A stretch of 64,000 nucleotides of DNA from Zarea fungicola. Lineage: Eukaryota > Ascomycota > Sordariomycetes > Hypocreales > Cordycipitaceae. Below, in pieces: positions 21,965 through 34,259 of the stretch. The notes beneath the pieces were generated by a model, which saw nothing but the letters and a program-made list of their open reading frames with translations, was not told the origin of the DNA and did not search any database. The stretch lies in contig FWCC01000269.1 in the NCBI GenBank assembly GCA_900169235.1, positions 124,001-188,000 on the forward strand. The letters run 5' to 3'. Position 1 is the stretch's first letter. Every line of letters begins with the position of its first letter. The position numbers were made by a program, and so were the translations under genes.

Positions 21965-22623
21965 GGCGGGCGGGCGATGAGGGCAGACGATGAAGTGGGG
22001 GTGAAGGTGAATGAGGCTGTACAGAGCAGCTTGTCTCGGAGTGACAGTTCAGAAGAGAGACAGGAGGTCGGGCCAGCCAACATGTATTTGAAGCGGCAGC
22101 GCAGTGTATTTCGGGTTTCAGCTACCAAACACTAAATGAAGCTGCAGAGTGATGGAAATATGAAATTCAAGATCAAGTTTAGGGGTCAATGAGTTGTCAT
22201 GTCGACTACTGCGCCTGACTGGGCTGTGTAGAAGCTGAAGATTGGGCTGTGAGTGGCGGGGTCGCGTGGGCGTCGGCCAACAAGCTCGGCAGCTTAACCA
22301 GGAAGATCCACGCAGCCTTGCAGCACTAGGATGCAGGGTTCAAGGTTCACGGGATCTGACAAGGTATGATGGGAGATTATGCATCATTTCCAATGTCGCT
22401 GCCATCCGAATTTTCACCAGCAGCACTGCAGTATGCAAGACGATAGCTCAAAGGTGGAACCCAGGTATTATATTTTAATCATTATGCCTTACAAAGGAAA
22501 TTCCCGTCTAATCGCAGTTTTGCTTGCGTATTGCCACTTGAACCTAAAATCAAATCTATCCATGTATTTTCTTAGCCCTTGTTTTTCCTTTATTCATATC
22601 CCATATCAGTCGTCTTCCTTCTT
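21965..22623. other. intergenic; nothing recognised
   Basis: Spacer holding the PLC promoter and the 3' UTR of the GMP synthase gene. No frame is supported. Confidence 0.5.
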
Positions 22624-24690
22624 TTACTCAAGCTCAATAGTGCCAGGGGGTTTGCTATAGACAATGTCAGTACTAAAAAAAATTGGAATAATTTCTGGGG
22701 CTCATGCTCACCTGGTAAGATCATAAACGACACGGCACACGCCATCAACCTCGTTGGTGATGCGAGTCGACATTTCATCCAGAAGCTCAAAGTCGAAGCG
22801 GTAAGGGTTGGCCGACATGAAGTCCTTGGTCTGGATGGCGCGGAGGATGATGATGTACTGGTAGACACGCTTGTCACCCATGACGCCGACGGCACGCTAT
22901 TTTTGTTAGTTTTTTTCTACAGTGGAGAGGTTGGAAACAAAACGTACGCTAGGGTCGAGAGCAGCAAAAGCCTGGCCAATTTCATTGTACAGACCCTTCT
23001 CGCGAATCATGCTGATAAAAATGTGATCGGCCTGGCGGGCAATCTCGACACGCTCAGGGGTAACCTCGCCGAGGACGCGGATGGCGATGCCGGGGCCGGG
23101 GAAGGGGTGTCTCATGACGAGCTCCTCGTGGAGGCCGAGCTGGCGTCCGAGCTCGCGGACCTCATCCTTGAAGAGCTCGCGGAGAGGCTCAATGAGCTTG
23201 AGGCCGTGGCCCTCGGTCATGCGCTTGGGCAGGCCACCGACGTTGTGGTGAGTCTTGATGGTCTGGCTGGGACCCTTGAAGGAGATGCTCTCAATGACAT
23301 CAGGGTAGAGGGTGCCCTGCAAGAAGAACTCAACCTTGCCGGTGCGGTCCGAGTTGGCGGCTTCCTTCTCAATGCGTTCGGCCTCCATCTCGAAAATGTC
23401 AATGAACTTGCCACCAATGAAGCGGCGCTTGGCCTCGGGGTCAGTGACACCCTTGAGGCCGTCGAGGAACTCCTTGCTGGCGTCGACGACGGTGAGGTTA
23501 ATGCCCAGGTGGCCCTCGAGGGTCTTCTTGACATTCTTGGCCTCGTCGAGACGCAGGCAGCCATTGTCAACCATGACGGCATGGAAGCGGTCACCGATGG
23601 CCTCGTGCATCAGCTTGGCAGCAACAGTAGAGTCGACGCCACCGCTGACGGCACCGAGAACCTGGCCAGTTGGGCCAACGAGCTTGCGGATGCGAGTAAT
23701 CCATTGTTCAACAAGACTGGCCATGGTCCACTCCTGTTTGGCCTTGCAGATGTTGACGGCAAAGTTCTTGAGAATAATGTCACCTCTGTTTTGGGTTAGC
23801 TAGTCCTGCGTCAAAGATGTCGGGATGCGTACCCAATGGTGTGTGTGACCTCGGGGTGAAACTGAATGGCGTAGATGGGCTTGGTCTCATGGCCAATGGC
23901 GGCATATTCAGAGTTCTTGGTGGTGGCAATGGTGTGGAAGCCCTCTGGGAGCTTGCCAAGCTTGTCACCGTGCGACATCCACTATAGATTGTTAGTTTTG
24001 CGTGCTTCCATTACCGTTTTCAAGCTGTAGGAGACGTACGCATCGCATGCTATCTTCAATGCCCTCCTGTAAGTGGTGTTAGCGATGGCTTCAGCTGGCT
24101 GCCTCATGGTGGAAACGTACAAAGAGGCGGTCGACATGGCCGCTGACCTTGCTCGCGTTGAGCATGGCAAGACCGTATCTATCTCAGTTAGAGCGGTTCA
24201 CTCGCAGTTGGGGCGCAGGGTCTTACTCTCGGGCAGTGCCGGGGACGACATTGTCGGGAGACAGGCGGTAGGCAAGCTCCTGCATGCCGTAGCAGATGCC
24301 AAGAATGGGGACGCCAAAGTCCAACCAAGCGGGATCAACTGGAGGGAGTGCGTGTTAGTTGGCATAGACTGGCATGTGGGAGGCCGGAAAGAGATGCGTA
24401 CCATGAGGGGCATCCTTCTCGTAGACACTGTAAGGACCACCGCTCAGGATGATACCGACAGGCTTCCAGGTAAGGTCGGCAGCCTTTTGTGTACATGGCA
24501 GAAGCTCAGCATAGACGTTGAACTCTCTCATACGACGAATGAGAAGGTGGGAGAACTGCGAGCTATAGGGAATCAATCTTAGCATGAGGCATTCACGAGT
24601 AAAGAGTTACGTGTGGTCTGACCCAAAATCCAGCACGAGGATGGTGTCGTAGAGCTGGTGAGGCGCAGTCTCGGCGTCGGCGATGGACAT
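22624..24690 (-). CDS. GUA1: GMP synthase (glutamine-hydrolysing)
   Basis: Nine exons: 24690-24611, 24562-24402, 24338-24227, 24178-24121, 24066-24040, 23981-23833, 23785-22948, 22896-22712 and 22654-22624. Introns are 47-63 bp and total length is 546 residues. It converts XMP, glutamine and ATP to GMP in the cytosol. The glutamine amidotransferase domain has Cys96 (GICYGMQ), His188 and Glu190 (IQFHPEV). The ATP-pyrophosphatase P-loop is SGGVDST (243-249). The C-terminal dimerisation/XMP domain contains [15 protein letters not shown] and ends [11 protein letters not shown] 27-bp exon 5 encodes EGIEDSMRC. Large open frames on the opposite strand over exon 7 are shadows. Intron density is highest over the amidotransferase half. 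Confidence 0.95.
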
Positions 24691-25319
24691 GATGATGGAT
24701 TTATGAATGGAAACGAGAACGGTGGTTTTGATTTTGTATTTTTTTAAATGTCACAGTCTACCAAGAGCAAGAGGGCACAAGGAAGAACTTGACGATGGTT
24801 ATCGCCAAATCTCCAGCCGAGAAGAAAAGTGAAGCGAGATGCGGCGACGAAAAAAATAATTTACGTCTGGAGACTTGGTGGATCTGGAGGGGCAGTAGCC
24901 AATGAGAGGCAAGGCAAACAGGGTAGAAAGTGGAGAGTCGCAGCATGATTAACTTTCAGAGGACGTTGTAAGAATATATTTTCCATTCTATTTGACAATT
25001 TTTGGGAATTTGTGAGAATTCTGAAGATTGAATTTTGTTTTTGAATAAACGTATATAAATTGTAAAATTACCGGCAATTCAATGTGAAACGACTACAACA
25101 ATATCCAAGTCAAGTACTAGGTAGGACAGACCGTTGGGCCATGATCAGGCACAGGCACAGATACAAGGCCACCATCACAGCTGCAGGGCTACGAATACAC
25201 CAGAGCGCGCTATGCGCTGCAGTAAGGAATGACTCTTTGATGCAGAAATTTCTTGCGCCGTTTTTACTGGTGGTGGTGCTGGCAGTGAGGACATGAATGG
25301 AGGGGCAAGCCCGCTGTGA

Positions 25320-25353
25320 GGGGTTTCTCGGCGGGGGGTTTCTCGGCGGGGGT
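25320..25353. repeat. G-rich tandem repeat
   Basis: Two copies of a GGGGTTTCTCGGCGG unit followed by a third, degraded G-rich copy. The plus strand has several runs of four or more G, so it might fold as a G-quadruplex. Confidence 0.65.
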
Positions 25354-25604
25354 TTCCAGCAGGGGTTTTAAGGAGGGGTCAAGGGGAGTCGGGGAGTCGA
25401 GGGCCAAGCAGGGTTGGAGGGGTCTCAGCCTGGCCAAAGCACTGGAGCTGGAGGGGCACCAGGAACCCCTGCAAGCTTGGACGCTTGCTTGCATGCCCAT
25501 GCCTGCTGCCCTGCCAGCCTGCCCTTCCAGCCCAGCCCATTATGGCTTGCCTGCCCGGTAGTGGTGAACTACGGCCGCGGCCCCTATACCAAACTCGGAG
25601 TACC

Positions 25605-25750
25605 TCTACCTTGGGTAGGTAGGTGCTCTGTACGACACTCATGAACGCCGGCACCCAGTTCTGGCCTACCAAATTCCACCCCCATTCACCCAATGTACCT
25701 TCACCCAGCGTATTCACCCAATGTACCTACTACCCAAGGTAGGTACTGCG
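25605..25750. repeat. nested direct and inverted repeats (ACCTTGGGTAGGTAGG type)
   Basis: A near-palindrome containing CTACCTTGGGTAGGTAGG at about 25608-25625 returns in inverted orientation, with about two differences, at about 25725-25742. Between them, ATTCACCCAATGTACCT occurs twice, at 25684-25700 and 25712-25728. Similar ACCTAGGTAGGT palindromes are frequent in intergenic DNA of Hypocreales. Confidence 0.6.
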
Positions 25751-26268
25751 AGCAACTGACCTATCCACAGACAACTGGCCCAGCAGATGCCATGAGGCCA
25801 TATAATATCCGCCGTCTCCAGTCTCCATGGCACTGCAACATGCGCCCTATGAGCACTAATCCGCCTGAAGCCTCTCGCTGACGGACATATTCCAGAGCGC
25901 AGAGGCCCGACGAGCTTGTGCCTAACGTGTAACGACGCTACTACTACCTGCTCTGCTACTCTACTGCAACTATTGCTACTGCTGCTACTGATAAGTTTGG
26001 GTCCTTGCCTTATTGCCGGCCTGTATTATATTGGGTACTGCTGTACCTTTGGTCTTGACCTTGCCTTTACCTGTTTGCTTTACTTGCTCCGCGCCGGCAA
26101 GCCACGTCCGTTACATTCTTCTACATAACCGAGACCTTGTTCTGCTTTCTTGTCTCACCCAGCCGAGACATGGAGCTTGCCTCCCATTCCAGTCCCATCC
26201 AGTCCCATCTATTATAGTCGCTGAGCACGAACAAGCCACGCTGCTCCTCCTCCGTCTAACCCTGCTCA

Positions 26269-27568
26269 ATGGCAAGCCTCTTCACCGGATGGCTTCACGG
26301 TATAGTCAACGACGGCCCAGCCAAGCTTTCCAAGAGACGTAAATCCATCCTCACCCCGACCTCCTCCACGACCGACCTGTCCAGCCCGTCCCGGCAAGAT
26401 GGCACAGCAAACAGCCCTCTTTTCCAGAGGCTCCCCGCCGAGATTCGCCTCCAAATCCTCACCGTTGCGTTTGGCGAGCAGACGCTTCACATGGATGTCA
26501 TGCTGAGCCATCCGCCGTGTAAATACAAACCGCCCGGGCAGCAGACAATTCTGGGCCACGCCGGCATTTTCATTGCGCCCAGTGAATCCAGCGACGGTCG
26601 ATTCTACCCCAAGCTTGACAGGACAGCGCGGCCTTCCTGGCAGTGGTCCGGTTCCATCTGCCACCGCAACCCACCCGGTGTCGATACCGACGGCGGTGCA
26701 CACAGCGTTCAGCCCTGCCACGATCAATGCCGCAATGGCATCACTCCGGATCACAACTGCAGTCTATGGCCCGGCACAAGCCCAGAAAAGTGTCGTATAG
26801 GCGCCATGGGCTGGCTGCGATCCTGCAGACAAGCGTAAGGACAAAATGCCATGCTTGGCAGCTTCTCAAATATTTCATTGGCTAACTTTATTTACGTCGT
26901 ATAGCTACGTTGAGGGCATCGATGTATTATATACCACAAACACTATCCACACATGCAGCAAGGCCCTGGTTCTCGACGCCGATCGACTATTGCTGCCGCA
27001 ACGCGTGGCCAGCATTACATCACTCGAGCTCCTGTGGGATTTCGGGCCACGTCCGCCGTGGGCCGACAGCTTCCCGAGCAAGGCCCGGGAGCTGCTGGAC
27101 TCGTTTGAGGACATGCTGCGCGCCCTCCGCTCGTCGTTTCGAGGACTCAAGAACCTGTACATTTCTGTGCAATGGTCCGAAAAGGAGCCCACAGTAATAT
27201 ACTCGCGTCATCCTCCTCAGGGCGGTGGCGGCAGTGCGGCAGGAGAACCGGCCGAGTATCTGCTGATGAAGAGGGTGGACGCGCTGGTGCAGCAGCTTCC
27301 TGCCCGCGTGGCCGCCTTCTCACTGGCCATTCCCAGTTCCATCTATCAGGCCCAGTGTCACGAGGCAAAGGAGACGCCGGGACGCGTGGTGGAGCACGTC
27401 TCGGACGGCAAGCGATATGAGCGATTCTGGCGCCCTGTTGGGAACAATGGCGGCGGTGCGCACAATGGATACTGGGTGCGTCTGGGCCAGCGAGATATTC
27501 GACTGGCAGCCCAAACCACAATGTCGGACGAGTTGTTGCCTCATGAATGGATACTGTATGCTCAATAA
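26269..27568 (+). CDS. DUF7730-like fungal protein of unknown function
   Basis: Two exons, 26269-26834 and 26905-27568, with a 70-bp intron (GTAAGG..GTATAG), give 409 residues. The frame has the block LFQRLPAEIRLQILTVAFGEQTLHMDV, an F-box-like opening, and CRQAYVEGIDVLYTTNTIH across the junction. Both blocks are hallmarks of a large family of fungal orphans (DUF7730). The middle contains many Cys/His residues (HSVQPCHDQCRNG). The family has no established function; an adaptor role through the F-box-like helix is conjecture. Confidence 0.8.
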
Positions 27569-27789
27569 TGACATGACACGATGACGTTACGACGGGTTTT
27601 CCAAGATCTATGTGTGTATATATAGAGGGTATTTAGAATAATGGAATTAATAAATCGGCTGTAAAGGCAGCTTTATGCTCTATGCGGGGACGTGACGAGT
27701 CGTGACGGTAAATAATGCGATATAAAATGCAGTGACCCAGATATAAAAAAGGAAATACCAAAATCCAGATTTATGCAAAAAGAAATTTG

Positions 27790-27830
27790 AGCAAAAATGA
27801 GCAAAAATAAGCAAAAAAAAGCAATAGCAA
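27790..27830. repeat. GCAAAAATRA short tandem repeat
   Basis: About four A-rich decamers GCAAAAATGA/GCAAAAATAA just downstream of the NMN adenylyltransferase stop, in the convergent spacer. Confidence 0.6.
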
Positions 27831-27843
27831 GGCAGTAGATCCT

Positions 27844-28938
27844 CTATTCCAGGTATAGACGGTGAAGCTTGATGTACTTGAAGACAGCCCCGGGGATATC
27901 CATGGACTGCTCCCGGTTCTGTATTTGGGCGCGCACCTTGGTCGAGCTGACATCATTCTCAAACGAGTCGACGACCCAGATGTTGTCCTTGTACTTGCGG
28001 AGGGGCTCCATGGCGGTCTGGATGTCGGTCTGATGGGGCCGCTCGACGATGAAGGCGCCGTAGTAGCCGAGGAGGACGTCAATGTCGGCGGGGGCCCATA
28101 TCTTGGGGTTGCTCATGGTGAGGGCGAGGTCGGCGCCGATGAGGAGCATGATGCGCGCCTTGACAAACGTGCCGTCGCCGCCGACTGTCTCGATGCCGCC
28201 GAGATTTCCATTGATTTCATCGTCAAAGTGCCGCAGGACGTCGGCGGTGCGGCTGTACAGGGGACGGCCCGAGGGGTCGACGCGCGTGGCCTCCCAGTCG
28301 TCGACCTGCACGGGCGCGGTGGTGTTTTCGACGGCGAGGCTGCACATTTCGAGACGGTGGTGGGCGGGGACGAGGGAGGATTTGTTGTATGCGTCGCTGG
28401 CCAATTGTTAGTACTCTAGACGAGTCAAGGAAAAAGTAGTTGTGATTTTTGCTATATATATATAGTGGGAGTGAGGGGTTGTCGAACAGACAACTGAACA
28501 GATGTGGTTGCTGGATGAGTCTTACCTGCAAGGACTCAAATAATTGCCGACAATTTCAAACTCAGTCTGGGGAATGTGCCGAGTCGCCAGCTCAAACATT
28601 TGCACATGCAGCTTGGTAATGGGCGAGAAGCTCCCGCAGGCGACAAGGACGAGCGGCGTCTTGCCGGGCTGCGTGAGCCGGCGCTTGAGCTTATTCGTGG
28701 GGAAGGTATATGTTTCGGGGTTCGGTGACGGCGGAGGTGTTATTTGCTGCTGCTGCTGCTGCTGTGGTTGTTGCGACGGCGCTTGCTTCTGCGCATTGTG
28801 TTGTTGTTGCTGTTGTACAGCGTCATTATCGTCATTGCTCTTGGTTGTCGCTGTTGAGGCCGCTTCCGCCGCCGACGCCGGCGTCACCCGAGTCTCGGTA
28901 GTGGGAGCCGCTGCGGGCGAGGACAATGTCGAGCCCAT
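27844..28938 (-). CDS. NMA1: nicotinamide-nucleotide adenylyltransferase
   Basis: Two exons, 28938-28526 and 28396-27844, with a 129-bp intron, give 321 residues. The enzyme makes NAD from NMN and ATP. The nucleotidyltransferase motif is CGSFSPITKLH (101-111), the junction yields VGNYLSPCSDAYNKSSL, and the second ATP-binding signature is SSTKVR (288-293). LLIGADLALTM and FIVERP are typical. Residues 1-92 are a low-complexity extension rich in Ala, Thr and Gln (two Gln runs). Such a tail is common in fungal homologues and could affect localisation. No signal or transit peptide is evident. Confidence 0.93.
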
Positions 28939-31716
28939 GGTGTATAGAGAATTTTACGAAAACAAAATGGCTTTTATTTTCGTTTATTTCAACTTTTCTT
29001 TATTCGGATTTGAAATGGAGTTTCCCGGTTCTCTCTGGTATGCAATGTCTGTCGCGTGCTGTGTCGTGTGTGGCTGAGTTTTTTTTCCTCCTGTGGGAGT
29101 TGTTTACGGCAGATTTCTTCTGACGCAATTAAAGCAGGAAACTAACGTTCCTCTCGAACCAGATGGAGGAGGGGGTCACGGACTCAGACTGAGTTGCCCC
29201 AGCCGGACCGGCGTAAAGAGGTGGGGTTTCTGAATGAGGCTGTTTATGGGTGTTCTTCCCTTTTTTTTGTCTTCACTCTCTTTCGTACGAAGCCTTGTTT
29301 AAGTAGTCAACTACATGGCAGTCTTTTCTTGGGTCCGCCAGCCTTTTATAAATACACCTTGTGGCGGCGAGCGGTATACACCACCATGAAGAACCCTGCC
29401 AGAACAGGGTTTTGGAGGGCACTTTTTTAGTGGATGATGTGCTTGCAGATTAAAAAAGGTCCGGTCCAACTCTGCGAGACAGCAAGCAGCACTAGCGTTG
29501 TGGATCAGTGTCGTGCACGAATTATTAACGAATAGTATCCATGTTTGAGTGATTAGTTTGTCTCTCTGCCAGTACTTGTATCCTTCAGCTTCTCGCCTGC
29601 TGATAACGAAATGCTGAGTCAGGCTGCATGATGAGAAGAGCAAGGAAATGAATAATTGTATGCCAAGAGTGAATAGACGGCATCAGGAACCAAGAAACAG
29701 AAGCGGCGACAACGGCTTAGGCACGAAAATTCGACACGGAACGTCTGACCAACCAACGTCGTTAATGTTGATTCAACTATGAGCCATGGCGTGCGCCATT
29801 CGGAGCCCTCCGGTGTTCGGTTCGGCGGGACGGAGTCTCAGGCTGCTCGGACATGGTTGCCGCCTCCCTCTTGCTGTAATGAGAATGACAAAGCAGTCAG
29901 CCACGGCTTGCTTGGGCTTTTTCGAATGGACCCGTACATCATGCGCTCACTCGAACGGCCTAACTTAAATCGAGGTAGAGGTTGTCATTATTTACTAAAC
30001 TCCCAGAGGACACCCATCTGCAGGTTGATTGCGAATATATACGTCGCACACAACCCCAGAAATATGGCAGACATAAGTGGCGTCTGCACAAATGATGCAA
30101 TGTCCAACTCAGCCTTACATGTCGGCAAGCAATGATTGCTGCTGTGGCTGTCTTGGGCTGCAGGTCACGCCTTGCCTTTTCCCAATATGAGTACCTCAGA
30201 CGATTCTCTGTACGTGTTACCTGCGACTCTTATCTAGTAGTAAGGATAAACTAAATCTGCAAGCACCAATATAGTCTTTTGCACAGTGGTCACTGTTGCC
30301 TTGATTCTTGTTTTCCTTTCTTCTCCTTTTCCCTTTTCCCTAGAATTTAAATGACATTTATTCTTCAGGCTTTTATCGCCACTCGTTTACTTACCCTGGA
30401 CTCAACTCGTACTCGTACCCAGCCATTTCCTGTCCTGCTTTCCCAACCAATGACAGTCCGTCGACACGCCCCACATAAAAAAAAATCCACTGCCATAAAG
30501 ACTTCAAAATTTTTGGCTCTCTTTCTTCCTTTCTTCTTCTTCTTCAACATAAATGAACAACGCAAAAAACAACGTCTATGTTACCCTGAACAACATCCTG
30601 TCATGAGGTGGCAATTTACTTGCTGCCCAAGACACGCCGGGATCACGAGGAACACAAGACGAAGAAGAAATCGAACAATCTTGGGTGCGGTGCTTCCCGG
30701 CCATTGGCCAGATGGGTAGGATCGCAATGATTGAACGTACATATATCATTACACACTCGCACTTTTAGTCTATCGTCTGCGATATGTATTCGACCACGAT
30801 AAACGATGCGAACTGTAGATCTGTCGTGGATGCGACGGTCGGCAAGTCCAACATGGTCAGGAATACCGACTCGGACGAGCGCTTGCTCTCCGACGTACTT
30901 TCCCGCGTAATCAAGACGTAGCCACCTTTAGTAAATGCCAGTTGTGCACATGAATAATGGATCATGCATCGAGGCACTTTGTCAAGCTCAGATTGTGCTG
31001 AAGCTGTCTGTCGAGGCCTCTGTCGAGGCCACTGGTAGTTCCACCGCCCAGCATCCTGATCTATCTCTTGGGACGAGGACAGAGTATGTTGTGCTGTGAC
31101 GAGCATGATTATTGTACCCTCTGACTGTCATTTATTAGAACACGAAGAGGTGTCCACGTAAATCCACAGTTCTGGCCGTGTCGCAGAGATCTTCCCTCGT
31201 TGCGACAACCCTATGCACCTCCTAGCCAACTTCTCACATCTTCAACCATACTGGCCTGTATTTGTGCAGCATGTCATGTTGGTTTGTATTGCTAAGTTAT
31301 GCTATGTAAGTATATTTTGTTGACACGCCTTCTTTTTTTTGTTCCCAGCGAGACACTCGGGTGTTGAAGCTGTCCAGATCCCCCATATCCGACTGGCATT
31401 GAAAGCAAGATAGCTATACCAAAAAAAAAGAACAGAACCTGTTACTGTGTTCCAGGATCCGCCATCATATTACAAATTTGAAGAAAGAAATCCGAAAAAA
31501 TATGTGCAAGCACATACATGTATGAAGAGAAGAAAATTTCGGGCCACCCAGGGGCCAATATTATATTTTCTGCCAGTGCTCGGTGGAGGTTGACGCCGCG
31601 CTCCCCAGCTCAAACCGTCCTCGCCAAAGGATTCCCTAAACCAGCAGGTTAGATTCCAAAGATCAACATTACAAGACAAAGGCAAATGAAATACATCATC
31701 ATCAAAAATACCAGAA
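28939..31716. other. intergenic, 2.8 kb; nothing recognised
   Basis: Frames in this stretch are short, mutually overlapping and without recognisable motifs. Poly-T and poly-A tracts are common. It must hold the NMN adenylyltransferase promoter. A short untranslated RNA gene cannot be excluded by eye. Confidence 0.45.
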
Positions 31717-32304
31717 TCAAAAGACTTCCAGGATGGAGCGAGCAACCTCGTGCAGAGCAGCGAGATCGCGTTTTGCCTTCCAGCATATATTGCCATCGGC
31801 CTCACACGGGCTGGATGCGTCATCTTCGTCCGTCTCGTCCCCTCTGGCCTGCAGGATGGACTCGGCCGCGCGCCTCGCCTTCCAGCACGGCTGCACACGG
31901 CCCATGCACCATCTCTTCTCCTCGCTGTGCTGCTCCTCTGCCGCCTTCTTGCCCGCGCCGTCCTTCCAGCAGACAGCCAGCGAGTTCTCATCCTTTTGCA
32001 GGCACCACAGCTCCCTGGTCTGCAGGAAGGTGGCGGCGTCCTGACCACGTCGGTCGAGCTCGCCCGCCTTGGTAGTCGCGTCGGCGGCGATGCTTGTGAG
32101 CTCGTCCAGGGCCGCCGTCGCATAGCGGGCCAGACTGCCACCGTCGGTGTCGTCGGTAGAGCGGGTGCTGGCGAGGGAAAAGGCATCGACGGCACGCTTG
32201 ACCTTCCAGCAGGGCTGCATGGGCCGGAGGCAGAACGGTGTTGGTGATGGTGCGGCGAGGACGCCCGACACCACCGTCGCGATGGCAATGATTGCGAAAT
32301 GCAT
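31717..32304 (-). CDS. ppg1: alpha-type mating pheromone precursor with degenerate repeats
   Basis: Intronless frame of 195 residues with signal peptide MHFAIIAIATVVSGVLA. It contains four W/FC..CW units: FCLRPMQPCW (24-33, followed by KVKR), WCLQKDENSLAVCW (100-113), KR-WCMGRVQPCW-KARR (132-141) and CEADGNICW-KAKR (157-165). Fungal alpha-factor-like precursors of Sordariomycetes carry decapeptides of the form WCxxxGQPCW released at Kex2 sites. Two units here fit that size and end in QPCW; the other two have altered length or a lost first Trp. Only WCMGRVQPCW is framed by dibasic sites on both sides, so it is the best candidate for the mature peptide. The secreted peptide would be sensed by the Ste2-type receptor of the opposite mating type. 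The closely similar spacing of Cys-Trp and Lys/Arg makes another family unlikely. Confidence 0.75.
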   Translation of the reverse strand: MHFAIIAIATVVSGVLAAPSPTPFCLRPMQPCWKVKRAVDAFSLASTRSTDDTDGGSLARYATAALDELTSIAADATTKAGELDRRGQDAATFLQTRELWCLQKDENSLAVCWKDGAGKKAAEEQHSEEKRWCMGRVQPCWKARRAAESILQARGDETDEDDASSPCEADGNICWKAKRDLAALHEVARSILEVF

Positions 32305-34259
32305 TCTATGATTTCGTCAAGAAGTTTGCCTTGTTGTAATGTGTCTTTTTTTGTTCTCCCCTTCTTTGGGGGGTGATTTGGGTTGTAGACTTGATGTCGT
32401 AAATCGTAATATGTAACTTGTTTTTGTATTTTTGCTCAAGTCGTAAAGGTAGGCTCGGTATGTTACATACAGAGCCGCAGAATGAAAAAGTCGTTATAAT
32501 ACAGAGCGAATGAAGAAAAAAAATGTATATTGAAACAAAATTGTTTAATCGTTTCAAAGTGTCTTGTTGGGAGGCGGCCAGATGGTTGCTGTTTATACCC
32601 CAGGACAAAAGGTCAAGAAGCAAGGCATCCTGGTCTGGGTCGATGAAAAAACGCCACAGAGGGCAGCCCAATGCACTTGATTTTCAATAGTGTCTGAACA
32701 GTATCAAACGGAAGAATAGGTGGAAGATGGCTTACCCATCAATAGAAGACGAATACAGACACAGCTGAACCGCCAAGTGAGGACACCGGCCGTCGCCCAG
32801 CCCGGCCGGGCCTGACGCCTCGAGCCGCCAGAATTGAGGTTGGCCTATTCAAAACCTGAATAATGCATGGTTCCATTTGAGTCTCGAATCTGAAAAGTCT
32901 TGGGACTTGAACAGGCACCCAGCGATATGCTGTTTGTATCAATATCGTGGCTGCTGGTCTAGCCGGGGGAAAACGTTCTATTGATACCCAAATTAGGAAA
33001 TGGTCCCTGCGCCGAGGCTGTCCGCCCGGACCGTCGATGCCGGACAGGTGAAGTTGTAGTCTGCAACAAAAGGAAACAAAAAAAAGCAATAGAATACACA
33101 TGTACGGGTAGCAAGGATCCGTTAAATGCACTAGGGTTTTAATTCTGCGTCGGAGGCGCTGTCGAGGAATCGGTGCTGGAGTTGCTTCCTTCTGTCGCTG
33201 CCGTTGGCAAGGACTGTACCTGTCGACTGTGCTTCCGGACACGACCACATCTCTCCACGAGTATCGATGCCTGGGCCTCAAAAAAGAAATTGGGCGTAGT
33301 ACGCCACGCCATGGTACTTTTCGTCTCTTGGATGTTTGCCACTGTCTGGCCAAGGCGTAAGGGTGCCTCTGTTGTCGGTGTCAGACAAGTCGGCGACCCT
33401 GGCTTGGGAGGCTGGGCAGCTGATGCAATGTGTACTGCACTTGGAAAACTGATGGGGAAAACGTAGAAAGGGACAACGAGGGACCTCCATAATTACATTG
33501 TTCTATTGTTATTGGCAACCGTGTTAGATTTCCCAAGTCAGATTGTAACACCTGCACTCGCGATGGGTGTCACTGGCCATTTTGGTTCTGGCAATCCGCG
33601 CTCATGTACTCAATCAGTCGTATCTTAATTGAGAAAGTAAAAAGTACCCAGTAAATCCATCTTCCCCTGGTCAGCCATCCTCCAATTTGTGGCGCAGGAT
33701 CAGCCATCTCGGTCTGCCCAGCCGACAAAGGTAGGCTTGCTAGTCTATTGATACCCCGATTGGGAAGCCAGCAGTTGGACCAGGGCAATTAGCCAAATCA
33801 AAAGCTCAGCTGCCTTGGACAATACTGTATGATGAATACAGTAAGAGGCAGAATTCGCGTCTCTTTTGCTGAATCAAAATAATACTTTGTACCTACTTGT
33901 AGGAGCCTGTTGTTGCTCAACAGTATGGCAGTGTTGGCGGGAGGAACCAGAGCTGTTCTCGGCCTCTGTAAATCCGTCATCAGTCTCGCTTCCACAGCCG
34001 AGGTTACTCCACCAGACGCGCGAATACAACCACTACTATTTTTATTGTCACGCAGAAATGGAGAATGATTTGGCCCTGGTGTGGATTGCAACTTTTCGGC
34101 CCAATATTTATAGTGTTAGGGTACATACCATTGGTTGCCTCGTTGCCTGGTAGCCTGTCAGCCTGGTTGCGCAAGATGCAATTCTTACAAATCTGAGCCA
34201 TTTCGCGACAGTAATTGACTGCCAATTGCCATTGCAAACGACGTAGCCACAACACCAGC
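32305..34259. other. divergent intergenic; nothing recognised
   Basis: Nearly 2 kb between the pheromone precursor start and the porphobilinogen deaminase start. Open frames are short and unconvincing. Two short similar stretches with TCTATTGATACCC lie near 32970 and 33741. Promoters of both genes are expected here. Confidence 0.45.

Larger units (their letters stand above)
24691..26268. other. divergent intergenic with low-complexity and repeat sequence
   Basis: This spacer separates the GMP synthase start and the DUF7730-like gene start. The first part is AT-rich; 25300-25760 is G/C-skewed with small direct and inverted repeats; then a CTACTG-rich stretch follows (about 25930-25995). Several open frames here consist of low-complexity sequence and are not believed. 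Confidence 0.5.

Noticed and set aside
22579..23799. Long + strand frame of about 400 codons
   Set aside because: It mirrors exon 7 of GMP synthase, whose minus-strand frame has all family motifs and intron signals. The + frame has no recognisable motif.
32739..33353. Minus frame of 204 codons
   Set aside because: Composition is Arg-rich, no motif is seen and overlapping frames are equally open. Not believed to be coding.
32965..33770. Two similar stretches with TCTATTGATACCC about 770 bp apart
   Set aside because: Similarity extends only about 25 bases with mismatches, too little to claim a repeat family.
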